DNA of 64,000 nt, taken from the NCBI GenBank assembly GCA_034509735.1, contig JACGWO010000012.1:2914001-2978000 (forward strand), in the 5' to 3' direction. Under the pieces are notes generated by a model, which saw only the letters and a list, made by a program, of their open reading frames with translations, had not been told where the DNA came from and did not search any database. A program made the translations under genes and the position numbers. The stretch comes from Sesamum alatum (taxonomy: Eukaryota > Streptophyta > Magnoliopsida > Lamiales > Pedaliaceae). Shown one piece after another: positions 11,601 to 21,890 of this stretch (position 1 is its first letter; each line of letters begins with the position of its first letter).

Positions 11601-13604
11601 AAAAAAATTGAAAAACGTGTTTTATGAGACTAAAACAACCACCTACCTAAGTTGTGGTACCAAAATAAATAATGTCCTAACCTTAAAGAACCAAAAAAGC
11701 ATTTTACCCTTGATCTTCTATTCCACCCTTTGGATGATTGACATGTGGATACTTAACACAAATTGCTGACTTCATAAGTGTCACCCCTGGTTGAGAATGT
11801 ATACGTCATTAGCAATTTGTGTTAAGTATCCACACGTCAATCATCCATGGAAGATGGAATACCATTTTGGAGTAGAAAATCCGAATCGGGCTTCATGGCA
11901 CTTTTAGTCATGTGGAAATAGGAATTGGCAATTTAAGGTACTAATTAAGAAAAATTGCATATTGAGGATAAATTTTGCAGGAAATTGTACAAACTGGTTG
12001 GTAATTGATCTTTGATTTGGGAATTTTGGGTTTTCCGGTCAAATATGCTGACATAAACTTTCAAATATCTGAGATAGGACACTTAATGCCTACGTGGAAT
12101 CCAATAAGCCAAAAACACATGAAGCGTTCCGCTTCGGATTTTGAAAAGTCCACGTCAATACTTTTGACCGGAAAAATGCAAAATTCCCAAATCAAAAATT
12201 AATTTTCACGAAGTTGTACAATTTCCAACGGAATTTGTCCTCAACGTGTTATTGTCTTTTTTAAAATTAGTATTCTTAGTTATGAATCCCTATTTTTATA
12301 GAATCAGTATGTCAATCCCTTTAGTTACAAGACCAAAATTACAATTAAACTTTAAATGCTCAGTTGCATGTGACTTTACGAAACAATAACAAGATTACTG
12401 CCCGAAGTCTGAGGCGACATGCATAGACAGACACGACTAGGGATAAAATGACACTTATGTAAGAACTGCAGAGGGCGATGCAACGATGTCTGCGTGTAGA
12501 TGTATACCATGTCTCGTTCTTTCCTTATGTTTCCATGTTGCAAGAATTCCACCACATGTTCGACTCGTTCCCTTAGAAATTTACGATGATAGTTAAATCC
12601 TTGGCATGACTTTGTACTATTGTTGCACAAATCTTTTTCATCAGCAATGTTCTTAAACAGACGATTCTGTTCTTAAAGCAACTTAGATAGATTGGCTTAC
12701 AATTTCCATTTTTCAGACTCAAGCAATGCTGGACACTCTCACAGATCTTCAGAGAAAGGTACATATATACGTCGAAACTCCTCCACATTTCGTTTTTCTC
12801 GTAAGTTAACACTTCATTTTGTGTTATTTTTGTTTTGGTTGTTTTAGGAACATGCTCTCAATGAAGCCAACAGGAGTTTGAAACAACGGGTATGTATACG
12901 TTTTTACCATTAACGGGAGTCGTTGCAGGCTTGCAGCAGCGTTTATATGGAGTTATTAAACTAGGACAGTATGCAGGGGAATGTAAGAAAAGTGATTCTT
13001 GGCTGTTTTTCTTTTGCAGTTGATAGAAGGAAGTCAAGTAAGTCTGCAATGGAACCCGAATGCTCAAGACGTGGGCTACGGACGAGCAGCTCAGCCTCAG
13101 CCTGATGGTTTTTTTCATCCTCTCGACTGCGAACCCACTCTGCAAATTGGGTGAGAGCCCTCTTCTAACAATAAAAACATCTTCATCATAACCATTTTGT
13201 CATAAGAGAAACAGCCCTTTTTGCATCCTTACAAGGAATGCGTTAACAGGCACAAAATACGATGTCTGAATCTTTGAAAAAGAAGCTCGCTGCCTCCGGC
13301 ATCAAAGTGTCACTTTTTCCCTTTTATTAAAAGTTCAAGAAATTGCATTGCCCTTTTTCGTCTGAATCTTTGAAAAAGAAGCTCACTGCTTCCGGCATCA
13401 AAATATCATTTTTCCCTTTTATTAAAAGTTCAAGAAATCGCGTCGCCCTTTTTCTTTTATGTGCTAAACGTCGAAAATAACAACTGCAGTATCTCTATTC
13501 ACTTCTCACTGATGAATTATTACAGGTACCAGCCTGATCCAATAACAGTGGCAACAGCAGGGCCAAGTGTGAATAACAACTACATCTCAGGCTGGCTGCC
13601 ATGA
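5049..13604 (+). CDS. SEP3: SEPALLATA3-type (AGL9/FBP2-like) MADS-box factor
   Basis: Eight exons join in frame with GT/AG borders: 5049-5233, 6866-6947, 10881-10948, 11048-11147, 12717-12758, 12848-12889, 13020-13150, 13526-13604 (729 nt, 242 aa plus stop). The 185, 100, 42 and 42-nt exons are typical of MIKCc genes. The MADS domain is about residues 1-60 ([20 protein letters not shown]), then the I region, the K domain from exons 3-6 (about 90-170) and the C region. The C-terminus carries the SEP motifs [16 protein letters not shown] and a GPSVNN...GWLP end, diagnostic of the SEP3/FBP2 clade. Family knowledge: an E-class floral regulator that binds CArG boxes in nuclear tetramers with A, B and C proteins. 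Intron 2 (3.9 kb) holds a separate antisense gene, and introns 2, 4 and 7 hold repeats. No frame break is seen, so the gene looks functional. Confidence 0.95.
5234..6865 (+). other. SEP3 intron 1
   Basis: This 1.6-kb intron runs from donor GTATAA to an acceptor ending GTCAG. It holds a (GT)n microsatellite at about 5608-5638, a CT-rich stretch at about 5750-5780 and a G run at about 6308-6320. Open frames here have no family resemblance. First introns of MADS genes often carry regulatory sites, but no clear CArG box was recognised by eye. Confidence 0.8.
7188..8252 (-). CDS. RAV-like AP2/B3 transcription factor (At1g50680/At1g51120 type), nested in SEP3 intron 2
   Basis: An intronless 354-aa frame encodes an AP2/ERF domain at about 55-110 ([30 protein letters not shown]) and a B3 domain at about 174-288 ([38 protein letters not shown]). 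The stretch after AP2 ([15 protein letters not shown]) and the overall length match, from memory, the Arabidopsis At1g50680/At1g51120 subgroup rather than RAV1/TEM1 proper. Residues 346-350 are RLFGV, the (R/K)LFGV motif reported as a B3 repression domain. An in-frame TGA directly precedes the first ATG, so Met1 is the earliest start; Met15 is an alternative. It is a nuclear DNA-binding protein, probably a repressor. It is transcribed opposite to its host gene SEP3. No stop or frameshift is seen. Its target genes are unknown. Confidence 0.92.
   Translation of the reverse strand: MKDELQYSHSIHLTMEEEMLSMISHAKLINTNEESSDSNCSIYVTNACKRSRVERFKGVVPQQNGHWGAQIYANHHRVWLGTFKSEIDAAMAYDSAAIKLRSGDSHRNFAWTNISIQEPKFQSHFTTDVVLNMIRDGSYRAKFADFLRSQQGEIEIGLNLSSFYGDGQFSCTLLFQKELTPSDVGKLNRLVIPKRYAVKHFPNVPDPSDHSLDAGRVDEVQLEFYDRQMNLWKFRYCYWKSSQSFVFTRGWNRFVKEKGLRANDTIAFYTYESREGQRFGQSFLVIDVASKDESRNDNKNTKMDLLGRVTNNSNEAKQDRVENGNHNGFVERLDSAAPRSDTKSFRLFGVQIDG
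8253..10191 (-). other. Upstream region of the nested RAV-like gene, within SEP3 intron 2
   Basis: No coding is seen. The stretch should hold the promoter and 5' UTR of the minus-strand gene. Read on the minus strand, splice-like signals occur near 8290-8320, so a 5'-UTR intron is possible. A TA-rich run lies at about 9036-9050. The remainder is AT-rich. Confidence 0.45.
10192..10684. mobile_element. Foldback MITE in SEP3 intron 2
   Basis: Arms of about 130 bp are complementary: 'cgtcctgtatcttttgcatt' at about 10208 matches 'aatgcaaaagatacaggacg' at about 10650, and 'caaataggtcctgtaa' matches 'ttacagaacctatttg'. Both arms contain an internal 'ccggagtttgcaaat' unit. Flanks (tatacttat, tatatttat) agree at 8 of 9 bases, a possible TSD. 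It is about 200 bp before exon 3. No coding capacity. Confidence 0.8.
11383..11930. mobile_element. Foldback element in SEP3 intron 4, host of a nested MITE
   Basis: The outer arms pair: 'ggattttctactccaaaata' at about 11431 with 'gtagaaaatcc' at about 11873, and 'gtggatacttaacacaaatt' at about 11745 with 'aatttgtgttaagtatccac' at about 11813. The left arm is interrupted by the element at 11465-11709. Outer ends are approximate. Confidence 0.75.
11455..11719. mobile_element. Mutator-like MITE nested in the foldback, 10-bp TSD
   Basis: The element spans 11465-11709, from GGGTAAAAT to ATTTTACCC. The flanking direct repeat TTGATCTTCT lies at 11455-11464 and 11710-11719. Sequence along the arms ('ggtaccaaaataaataatgt', 'tagtcccataaaacacgttt') matches the element at 2013-2311, so they are the same family. 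Its insertion into a pre-existing foldback gives the order of events. Confidence 0.88.
11963..12246. mobile_element. Second foldback element in SEP3 intron 4
   Basis: Arms of about 100 bp: 'ttgatttgggaattttgggt' at about 12011 matches 'cccaaatcaaaa' at about 12187, and 'ggaaattgtacaa' at about 11981 matches 'ttgtacaatttcc' at about 12216, with 'ttttccggtcaaa' pairing 'tttgaccggaaaa' inside. No TSD was settled and no gene is present. Confidence 0.75.
13264..13455. repeat. Tandem duplication of a 96-bp unit in SEP3 intron 7
   Basis: Two adjacent units, starting at 13264 and 13360, each begin GTCTGAATCTTTGAAAAAG and end near 'gccctttttc'. They differ at roughly one base in ten to fifteen. A diverged third copy of the inner part is at about 16100-16175 ('ctcactgcctcc', 'cttttattaaaa', 'gttgccctttt'), so the unit is a dispersed repeat. 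Confidence 0.8.
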
Positions 13605-13948
13605 TGATAAACCATTCGACGGATCGAACTGCGATCTTGATCATCTTTCTCTCATAAAAAAAGAACCCGGAAAATTTCAGTCTTTCTGTGTGTTGTTTCT
13701 CATAAAGGCAAACATGTTTAATAGGCATGGGAACTTTTGTAAGAAGACTACTGCTGGTGTTGTTGTAATTCCACTTCGGTGGAATATAAGTTAAGTTGTA
13801 GTGTTTTCAAGTTAATGTGTTTGTCTGTCTGAATTAATCAATCTCTCCTTGTCTTTCAGTGTTGGTATGCAGACTGTGTAAAGAAAAACTCTTGCTTCTA
13901 TTCAAAATTCTTGACAATTTCTGCAATTTGAAAGTATATATCTTCTAA
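13605..13948 (+). other. SEP3 3' UTR and downstream flank
   Basis: The stretch after the stop codon is T-rich with 'tgttgttgtaattcc' and 'tgtgttggtatgcag' type motifs, plausible for a plant 3' end. No canonical AATAAA was located. No gene. Confidence 0.4.
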
Positions 13949-14493
13949 GGAAATGTATATTATAGCCTTCTTTCTCTTTACTCGTGTGGATATTATCGGT
14001 GCGGGTCTTGTATTACACTTTGCTAACATCGTCAATGTAGGAATATATATTATAGCCTTTTTTCTCTTTACTCATGTGGATATTACCGGTGCGGGTCTTG
14101 TATCACACTTTGCTAAAGTCGTCAATGTAGGAAATGTATATTATAGTCTTCTTTCTCTTTACTCATGTGGATATTACCGGTGCGGATCTTGTATCACATT
14201 TTGCTAACGTCGTCAATGTAGGAAATGTATATTATAGCCTTTTTTCTCTTTACTCATATGGATATTATCGGTACGGATCTTGTATCACACTTTGCTAACG
14301 TCAACAATGTAGGAAATGTATATTATAGCCTTCTTTCTCTTTACTCATGTGGATATTATCGGTGCGGATCTTGTATCACACTTTGCTAACGTCATCAATG
14401 TAGGAAATGTATATTATAGCCTTCTTTCTCTTTACTTGTGTGAATATTATCGGTGCGGATCTTGTATCACACTTTGCTAATGTCGTCAATGTG
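13949..14493. repeat. Minisatellite, six copies of about 91 bp
   Basis: Units begin 'ggaaatgtatattatagcc' at 13949, 14040, 14130, 14221, 14312 and 14403, giving a period of 90-91 bp. Each contains 'tttctctttact', 'gtggatatta', 'ggtgcgg' and 'cactttgctaa'. Copies differ by a few substitutions, so the array is not brand new. It starts about 350 bp after the SEP3 stop codon. Frames run through it only by chance. Confidence 0.95.
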
Positions 14494-15499
14494 CAATAGA
14501 TGTGTGTTTTTGTTTAGCTATGAACTAATCAAAATGCCAAATTATACTAGTTGAATACACAAATTTTTTGTTTTAAGGATGTTTTAGTTTAGTGGGTACG
14601 GTTGAAAGTTTTATGACCAAGTTTGAGGTCACGGGTTCGAGTTCTGTTCGGACGTGTCAGTATTTATTTGAGTTTATTATAATTTATTTTATTATTCTGA
14701 ATTTATTGTAATTTATTTCATTATTTTGATGTATTGCTCAGCTGAGATAAATCAGATTATTATAATTTATTTCATTGTTCTTTTTTATATAGATGTATTG
14801 TATATGGGTATATCATAGTTATCTCTGTTGAGATTTGACATAATTACAAATATTATTTCCTCCTTCAATTGGAAAATAATCATGTAACCACTTAGATGGT
14901 GAGGTGGAAATTACTACTTTACCCCTGTTGCTTTTTTTTTTTTTAATTGCAAAAAGATGTTTGTGGGTAAAGTAAATAATCCATAGGTCATATTAGTCCA
15001 TGAAAATATTTTAGAAAAATCTAAAAAATATATAAAATTGTAATTCATAAATTTAAAACGGCATTTTGGTCCGTTCGTTACAAAAATTAGGTTTTGTAAA
15101 CCTAATAGAAGTTAAAAGAATGAGTTCGATGTTAGACGGACATTAAAATCATGGAATAATTGTAATTTTTCAAATAAAAATAAGGTATTTATGATTATAT
15201 CAAACCTCAAAAAATATAGTTGTAATTTACTTTTATTATATTGATCAAACCGTTGTTGCTCAATTGAAATACTGATATAAATATGAAATTACCGCTTCAA
15301 TATAAAAAGCATAAAAGAAAGAACACCAAAAATATTTCAACTTCCAATTAAATCAAGAATTAATCCAAACATTGTATTATGTGCAAATTATCAAAACAAT
15401 CATGGACCATATATAAGTTTAAATAAATAAATGTTAGGAGCATATCCTACTTGCAAACTTGGTCCTCAACCTTTTGGGTTGCCCAAAACGGGACCACGA
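14494..15499. other. AT-rich intergenic DNA, no gene seen
   Basis: No domain-bearing frame. A fragment near 15055-15150 ('ggcattttggtccgttcgtt') resembles one arm of the foldback families found elsewhere in the window. Confidence 0.5.
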
Positions 15500-15852
15500 T
15501 CATTAATAGGGAAAATCGTTTTTCTGTCTCATATCTTAAGGTCTTTTTTTATTTGGTCTCATTTATTATATTGTTTTATATTTAGTTTCATTTATTCAAT
15601 TTTTTTCTCAAATTTGATCCCAAACAGCATTTTCCGTCAAATTGTTAACGGAATCGTCAAGTCTGTTATCGGGGCAAGACTCTGCCACTGTTGACGGCTC
15701 CATTAACAATTTGACGAAAAATATTGTTTGGGACCAAATTTGAAAAAAAATTAAACAAATTCTATTAAATGTGAGACAAATACAATAAATAGAATCAAAT
15801 TAAAAAAATCCTAAAATATGGAACCAAAAAATGAAATTTTCCCTCATTAATA
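15500..15852. mobile_element. MITE with 9-bp TSD
   Basis: The element spans 15509-15843, from GGGAAAATCG to TTTCCC. The flanks TCATTAATA at 15500-15508 and 15844-15852 are identical. Long arms are seen: 'ccgtcaaattgttaacgg' at about 15637 pairs with 'ccattaacaatttgacg' at about 15701, and 'aaatttgatcccaaac' with 'tttgggaccaaattt'. Mutator-like by TSD length. Confidence 0.88.
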
Positions 15853-16500
15853 TTTAGTTGAGTTTGCATCACATCTCTTTAATGGAAGAGATGTCCAGAA
15901 TTCAGACACAAGTTCTTTCACTCCCACCCTCACCCTATTGTAATAAATAAAAATAAAAATAAAAAATGGGGACCACAAAAGAAAAAAACATGCATTCACA
16001 TCTATATATATTTTAAGATTAATTATATTTTACCCACTTGTAAAGAGAAAGTACAATATTTTCTAAATAAGGAAAAAGAATAGTACTGCAATTTCCAAAT
16101 TCAAAAAAAAACTCACTGCCTCCTTGATCAAGGGTTGTTTTGTCTTTTATTAAAAAATCAGGGGTTGTGTTGCCCTTTTCTTTATCGCAAGAACTTCTAC
16201 CTATTATTATTATTATTAGGATTAAATATATTTTATAATCGTAAATTATATCACCCTCATCAATTACCCCCTAAATTAAAGAAATCTTCACTTACCCCCT
16301 ATTTTTATGATTATCCTTTAAATTAAATAAAAATAGACATAAATACCCTTGACTATTAATAATATGATATATTACGTTCTATAGTGAAGCATATAAATCA
16401 ATTTGACTTCAAATTTTATTTACTTATACAATGTTAATAAATTAATATGGATTAGTTACGTATCGATAAGATCAATGTTAGTACTTTTGGATTAACATAA
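15853..16500. other. AT-rich intergenic DNA
   Basis: No gene is seen. It contains the diverged third copy (about 16100-16175) of the unit duplicated in SEP3 intron 7, and an ATT microsatellite at about 16203-16216. Confidence 0.5.
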
Positions 16501-16932
16501 AGGGTAAAATTACATCTACCTCTCCTGAGGTTTGGCATAATTACAAATATCTCATCGTTGTTTGAAAAATTATAAATACCCCCCTGAGGTTTGTAACCGT
16601 CTAACAAATAACCCATTTCCATCCATTTTTGTAGGTGAACTGACCAAAATACCCATATGTATTTTATTTATTCTTTTAAAATTCTTTGAATTTTTTTGGA
16701 CTACAATGCGCAGGGAGAGATTTTTAAAGTTTTTTACATAGAGAATTTAATAATGCATGTTGCCTCGGCTGATTTTTTGGCAATTTAACTAAAAAATTAA
16801 GGGCAAAATGGTTAATTTCAGGTCTTTTATTGAAAATTACAAACCTTAGAGGGGTATTTGTAATTTTTCCAACAACAAGGGGTATTTGTAATTATTCCAA
16901 ACCTCAGAGGAGGTAGATGTAATTTACCCCTA
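16501..16932. mobile_element. Foldback element
   Basis: GGGTAAAATTACATCTACCT at the left pairs with 'aggtagatgtaatttacccc' at the right. Inner stretches 'cctgaggtttgg' and 'ccaaacctcagagg', and 'ataaatacccccctgagg' and 'agaggggtatttgtaa', also pair. Flanks taacataaa and taaaataag agree imperfectly. No coding. Confidence 0.8.
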
Positions 16933-17794
16933 AAATAAGTTTATAAACTTTTGTTTGTGCATTACACTAGATGTAATTCTAATAAGAAATATTGCAAATG
17001 GTTGTCGTTTCTACTATTTGGCCCCCAAATGTCAAGTGAGATGATTTGGGAGTTAATCAGGTATTTCTATTTTCCTAGTAATTTAATTTCACCTCTTAAT
17101 CTAACTTTAGGTCTAACACGTTAGGCTTGTCAATTAGTGGGTAATACTTAGACCCAAACCTATTTTTGATAGTTATTACCCAGATCGTACCTAATGTTTT
17201 TACATTAGATCCAAACTCAAACACATACACATTGAAATAATTTTTTAGGTATGGGTACAACCTATACCCTAAAATACCTGCGAGTATGGATACCGATATG
17301 GGTAGAACTTTAATACGCAAAAATATATTTTTATTCGTTAATTTAAACTTATTGAATTTGTTGTATTCATTTTATTAGTAATCAATGATATTTTTATTCA
17401 TTTTTATTTAATTTAAAGAATTATCTCATAAATAGGGGTAAGTGAAGATTTATTTAGTTTAAGGGGCTGCGTAATTGATGAGGATAACATACTTTAAGAA
17501 TGTAAAATGCATTTAACCCTTATTATTATTATTATTATTATCACATGGGCCTATTGCGTTTGACCACATATTTATTAAGAGTGGCTTAGAATAACTAACC
17601 TTGGTTGTCAATATATGTTTTGACTAAAATATCCTAAAATAACTTAATTTTTTTTTACAAAAACAGCCACCTCTATAATCATTTGGTTTTATTCATAATT
17701 CTACTGATGCACATTTTAAATTAAAATACTCAAATAATTTTGATGAGCACACTCACTATATTTTTTCTTTTTATTTTTTAAACAAATACAAAAA
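16933..17794. other. AT-rich intergenic DNA
   Basis: No gene. A short ATT microsatellite lies at 17520-17540. The sequence at about 17540-17590 (CATGGGCCTATTGCGTTTGA) is a paralogue of the insertion site of the 1.49-kb foldback element at 18436-19926. Confidence 0.5.
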
Positions 17795-18100
17795 AAAGTA
17801 GGTAATTTTGGTCCTGTAATTATACCCCATTCTCGTTTTAGTCATTTATCTTTCTAGGTTAACTTTTTAATTGTCACGATTTTGGTCCTCCTTTCGCCGG
17901 AATTTCTCCAAAGTTTTCGAAAATGTATGACGTGACGGCCCAAATTTCAGATATTTCCGGCGATGTTGAAGAAATTCCGGCAAAAAGAAGACCAAAATCG
18001 TGATAATTAAAATGTTACAGGACTTTTTTAAAACTCCAAAAAGATAAATAACTAAAATAAAAATAAGGTTTAGCTACAGGACTAAACATGACTTAAATCC
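17795..18100. mobile_element. Foldback element
   Basis: 'ttaattgtcacgattttggt' at about 17867 pairs with 'accaaaatcgtgataattaa' at about 17990, 'gccggaatttc' with 'gaaattccggc', and 'agtcatttatcttt' with 'aaagataaataact'. Ends were not fixed. Confidence 0.7.
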
Positions 18101-18426
18101 AAAAAAAATTATGCACATATATTGAATGTACTTTGCCTACTAGTACCATTTATTAAGTACGAGGCCCTTAGAGTAACTAACTTTGATCGGCAAAATACAT
18201 ATAACTACAATGCCCTTATATATGTTTTATTTTAGAAAATAACATTTCGTGTGATCACTTGATTTCATGTAAAGTTTTCTATCATACGCATTTAAAGTTA
18301 AAATACTTCAAATAATTTTGATAAGTTATTTATCTGATTTTTTTTTCCATTGAATTAAATAAGTACAATAAAAATTTAAATTATAAACACATATTTGCAC
18401 CAACCAACTAGTAATTATTATCACAT

Positions 18427-19935
18427 GGGGCCTCTGGCTCATTTATATAAATATTATATATATAAAAAAATTTGCAATGTGTACACATTGCAAAAATATG
18501 GTCGATCGCGACCCCAACTCACGATCGGCCATTTTTTTTTTTTTTTTTTTAAAATAAGGATGGACCCATCCGTGGGTGGCTATTCCAGGCAGCGACCCTT
18601 GGTCGCTGCCTGGGTAGCACTTGTGTTTATTTTTTTATTTGGGCCAATAATTGTTGGTTGGCCCAAGTAATTTTTTTAATATATTTTATTAATTAAATAA
18701 TATTTAATACTTAATTAATATATGATTAATATTAATATTAATAAATTATTATTTTAAATTCTAAATTTATTATTATTTAATAATATATTAATTATTTTAT
18801 TAAATAAATATAATTATATTTTTAATTATTAATAAATATATTTATTAATTAAATATGACCTATAATATTACACTGTGTATAGTAAAATAAAATATATTAT
18901 AAAGTTAGTAATAATTATAAATTATAATAATGATCACTAATTTCATAAGTATGTCAAATTTTTAATTAATTTTAAATATAACCTATAATATTGCATTATG
19001 TACATTGTGCCGGTGACTTTATAATTTTTATTCTTTTTTTCACATTGTGCCAATGACTTTGTAAGTGACCACCGGTCTCACAAGTATGTCGTTGTTCTTG
19101 GTATCGAGTTCTTTTTCTTTGTCACCTATCGATTCTGTTGGCTCATTTTATTTTTTAAACTATGGTTAACAACTATATTTTTTAGGGCATTATTAAATTA
19201 TTATCATAATTTATAATTATTACTAATTTTATAATATTTTTTATTTTTTGATGACACAATGTAATATTATAGGCTTTATTTATTTAATAAATATATTTAT
19301 TCTTTATTAAAAACTTAATTATATTTATTTGAAAGCTCATTTGAAATTGATTTAATAAATTTAACAAACTAAATTTGTACAAAAGAGATTTTCGTTCGAT
19401 AAGTTTCCAAGCTGGTTCACACTCAATTCCATTAGTTAAGGAAAAAAAAGTATTTGAGTTTGAAGTAATTTTATTTATTTAATTAAAATAATTATATATT
19501 ATTTATTTAAAATAAGTAAAAACATAATTAATATATTATATTATTTGAAGTAATTATATTTATTTAATTAAAACAAGTAAAAACATAATTGTATTTATTT
19601 AATAAAAATAATTAATATATTATTAAATAATAATAAATTTTTAATTTAAAATAATAATTTATTACTATTAATATTAATTATTATTTAAAATCTTAACTAA
19701 TAAAATATATTAAAAAATTACTTGGCCCAACCAACAATTGTTGGCCCAAAATTTAATAAATTTTTTTTTAAAAAAAAAAGTAGACAAGTTGTTACCCCGG
19801 CAGCAACCCACGGTCGCTGGGATCGTGGGTCCACCCTTATTTAAAAAAAATAATAATGGCCGGTCACGAGCTGGGCTCACGATCGGCCATATTTTTTTTA
19901 TATATAATATTTATATAAATGGGCTTGGGGCCTCT
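18427..19935. mobile_element. 1.49-kb foldback transposon with 9-bp TSD
   Basis: The element spans 18436-19926. Arms of several hundred bp: 'catttatataaatattata' on the left pairs with 'tataatatttatataaatg' on the right, 'tcacgatcggccat' occurs in matched inverted positions, and 'ttggcccaagtaa' pairs with 'ttacttggcccaa'. The direct repeat GGGGCCTCT flanks it at 18427-18435 and 19927-19935. Between the arms is very AT-rich DNA with no gene. A perfect 13-bp hairpin lies in the left arm at 18585-18613. A 9-bp TSD suggests Mutator-like mobilisation. Confidence 0.85.
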
Positions 19936-20216
19936 TGCATTTAACCATATATCATATATGTGGCACTTGAATATTTATGAAAGTTTAAACCGAATAACAC
20001 ATACTATCATATACACCTCCAAAATTATAGTAAAATTTAAATTGCTAAATTTTTAGTGAAAATATAAAATCTACACTCTTTTAATAAATAAAAAGGGATG
20101 GTTTTAGTTCATGGTTTATTAGCATTTTTTGTTTTAATTTTTCTCTCTTCTTCTCACTCTAATTTCAAATTTCAACCCTCTCCAAGTTGCAAATTACAAC
20201 TAACTTTAGTTAATTA

Positions 20217-20532
20217 TTGGATAAATTACAATGACACCTCCTGAGGTTAGGTCAAACTACACAAATACTCCTTATTTTTTTGCAAAATTACAGTTACACC
20301 CCTGAGGCTTTTAGTTGTATTACAACTACACCCCTATTAAAAGTCAAAACTTACACAAACACCCCCTGAAAAATATTACACTAACACCCCGTAGGGGGTG
20401 TAGCTGTAATTTTTCAAAAAAAAAAATATTATACTAATACCCCTTAGGTGTGTAGCTATAATTTTACAAAAGAAATGGAGTGTTTGTGTAATTTCTGCTA
20501 ACCTCAAAGGGTGTTAACATAATTTACCCTTA
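20217..20532. mobile_element. Foldback element
   Basis: 'ataaattacaatgacacctc' at the left pairs with 'ggtgttaacataatttaccc' at the right. Internal units 'acagttacacccctgagg' and 'aggtgtgtagctataatttt' pair in inverted orientation. It is the same general type as 16501-16932. Confidence 0.7.
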
Positions 20533-21890
20533 ATTATTTTATCTTCTTCTTTTTATATTATTATTGTGGTTGTCTTTCTCTTTATTTTCTTCTCTCAAGT
20601 ATTATTCTTTACTCTTAATTTTTTTTCTCTTTGCTATTGATCTTAATTCTCTCCAAGCCATTGGGCTGGGCCTCTGAAGCCCATTAATCTGGCATTCAAA
20701 GCCATTTCCGTCATCTTAGGCCCACTTAAATAAACTCTTTGGATGATTTGGGCCACATTGCATAATAATGCCCATCAGCAATTTATTTCAATAGTAACTA
20801 TATTCTCATTTACTGAAATATCTTTTTGTTACTTCATTTGTAAAAAAAAAATCAAATAACTAGCAGATGATAAATTTTAATAAAAATAATTTAATTATTT
20901 GTAATTCTTAAAATACTTCACAAATCAACAAATATTCTAAAAGTCTAGTTGGATAGGCAAAAATTTGGAAAGCATAAAAAAGTATAAAAAGATATATGAT
21001 GGATATAGGTGTAACTAGAAAATGTTAGTAAGGGTATAATAGTTATTCTGCAATATTGGTTCACAATAATCATCATCCATATTTGGTTGAGTTGATATCA
21101 GCTCTCTTCAATGAAATAGAGGTCTTGGGTTCAAATTCAGGTTCCCCTAGTATACTGTAGCATTTCAACCATCGCTTATAAGGGTAAAATTCCACAGTAT
21201 TTGATTTCAACTTTAAAATAGTCCATATCTTTTCAACTCACTTTAAATTAGTTTCTTCATTGGATTAGTTTTTCATACTACCCTTAAATTTTTTCTTTAT
21301 TATTAAGAAAATGGTTTTAGTCGCTCAATTTTCATTTTCAATTTGACTTTTGTCCCTCATAATAAATTTAAAAAATACAATTATTTTAATTTGAAGAATC
21401 CATTAGGCAATATTTTAGATAATGACTTGATCAATGACATATATATGCATTAATGGCAAGGGTTTTTTTTTCTTTAAAGGAGGATCAAAATTGGTTTTAT
21501 ACTCCATGTTTAAGTATTTGAGCGACGTATTCATATTTGTCTTCTATTCAAATTTCTTAAGCCTTTTCATTAGACTTTTTACTCCATAATTCTTTAAAAA
21601 CTTTGATACCCGCTTAGCCACCCACTTTTTCTAAAATCCAAAACAAAGGACGCGAGTCCTCATTGAACAATCTAGCAGGTCTGGCCTTGTTGGCCCATGA
21701 GCAATGTATCAAGTCCATAATTTCTATATTTACACTAACACGATAGGCTAAAAAACAAGTCCAATACAACAGGATGATTCATCAGACAATAGGGATTCCA
21801 CATCATATATATTCCTAACATCTTGGGACACATCATACTAAAAAATCTCCAACAAACTCCCTCTAGATCGTGGCGACCGACTTATGATTA
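20533..21890. other. AT-rich intergenic DNA, no gene seen
   Basis: No recognisable coding. A GGCCCA-rich patch lies at about 20655-20760. From about 21640 the base composition changes towards that of the decayed gypsy element that follows. Confidence 0.45.

Noticed and set aside
13949..14493. CRISPR-like or protein-coding tandem repeat
   Set aside because: There are no spacers, the whole 91-bp unit repeats, and the frame through it is broken between units. It is a plant minisatellite.
15431..15694. An 87-aa ORF
   Set aside because: It runs through a terminal arm of the MITE at 15509-15843 and has no protein-like pattern.
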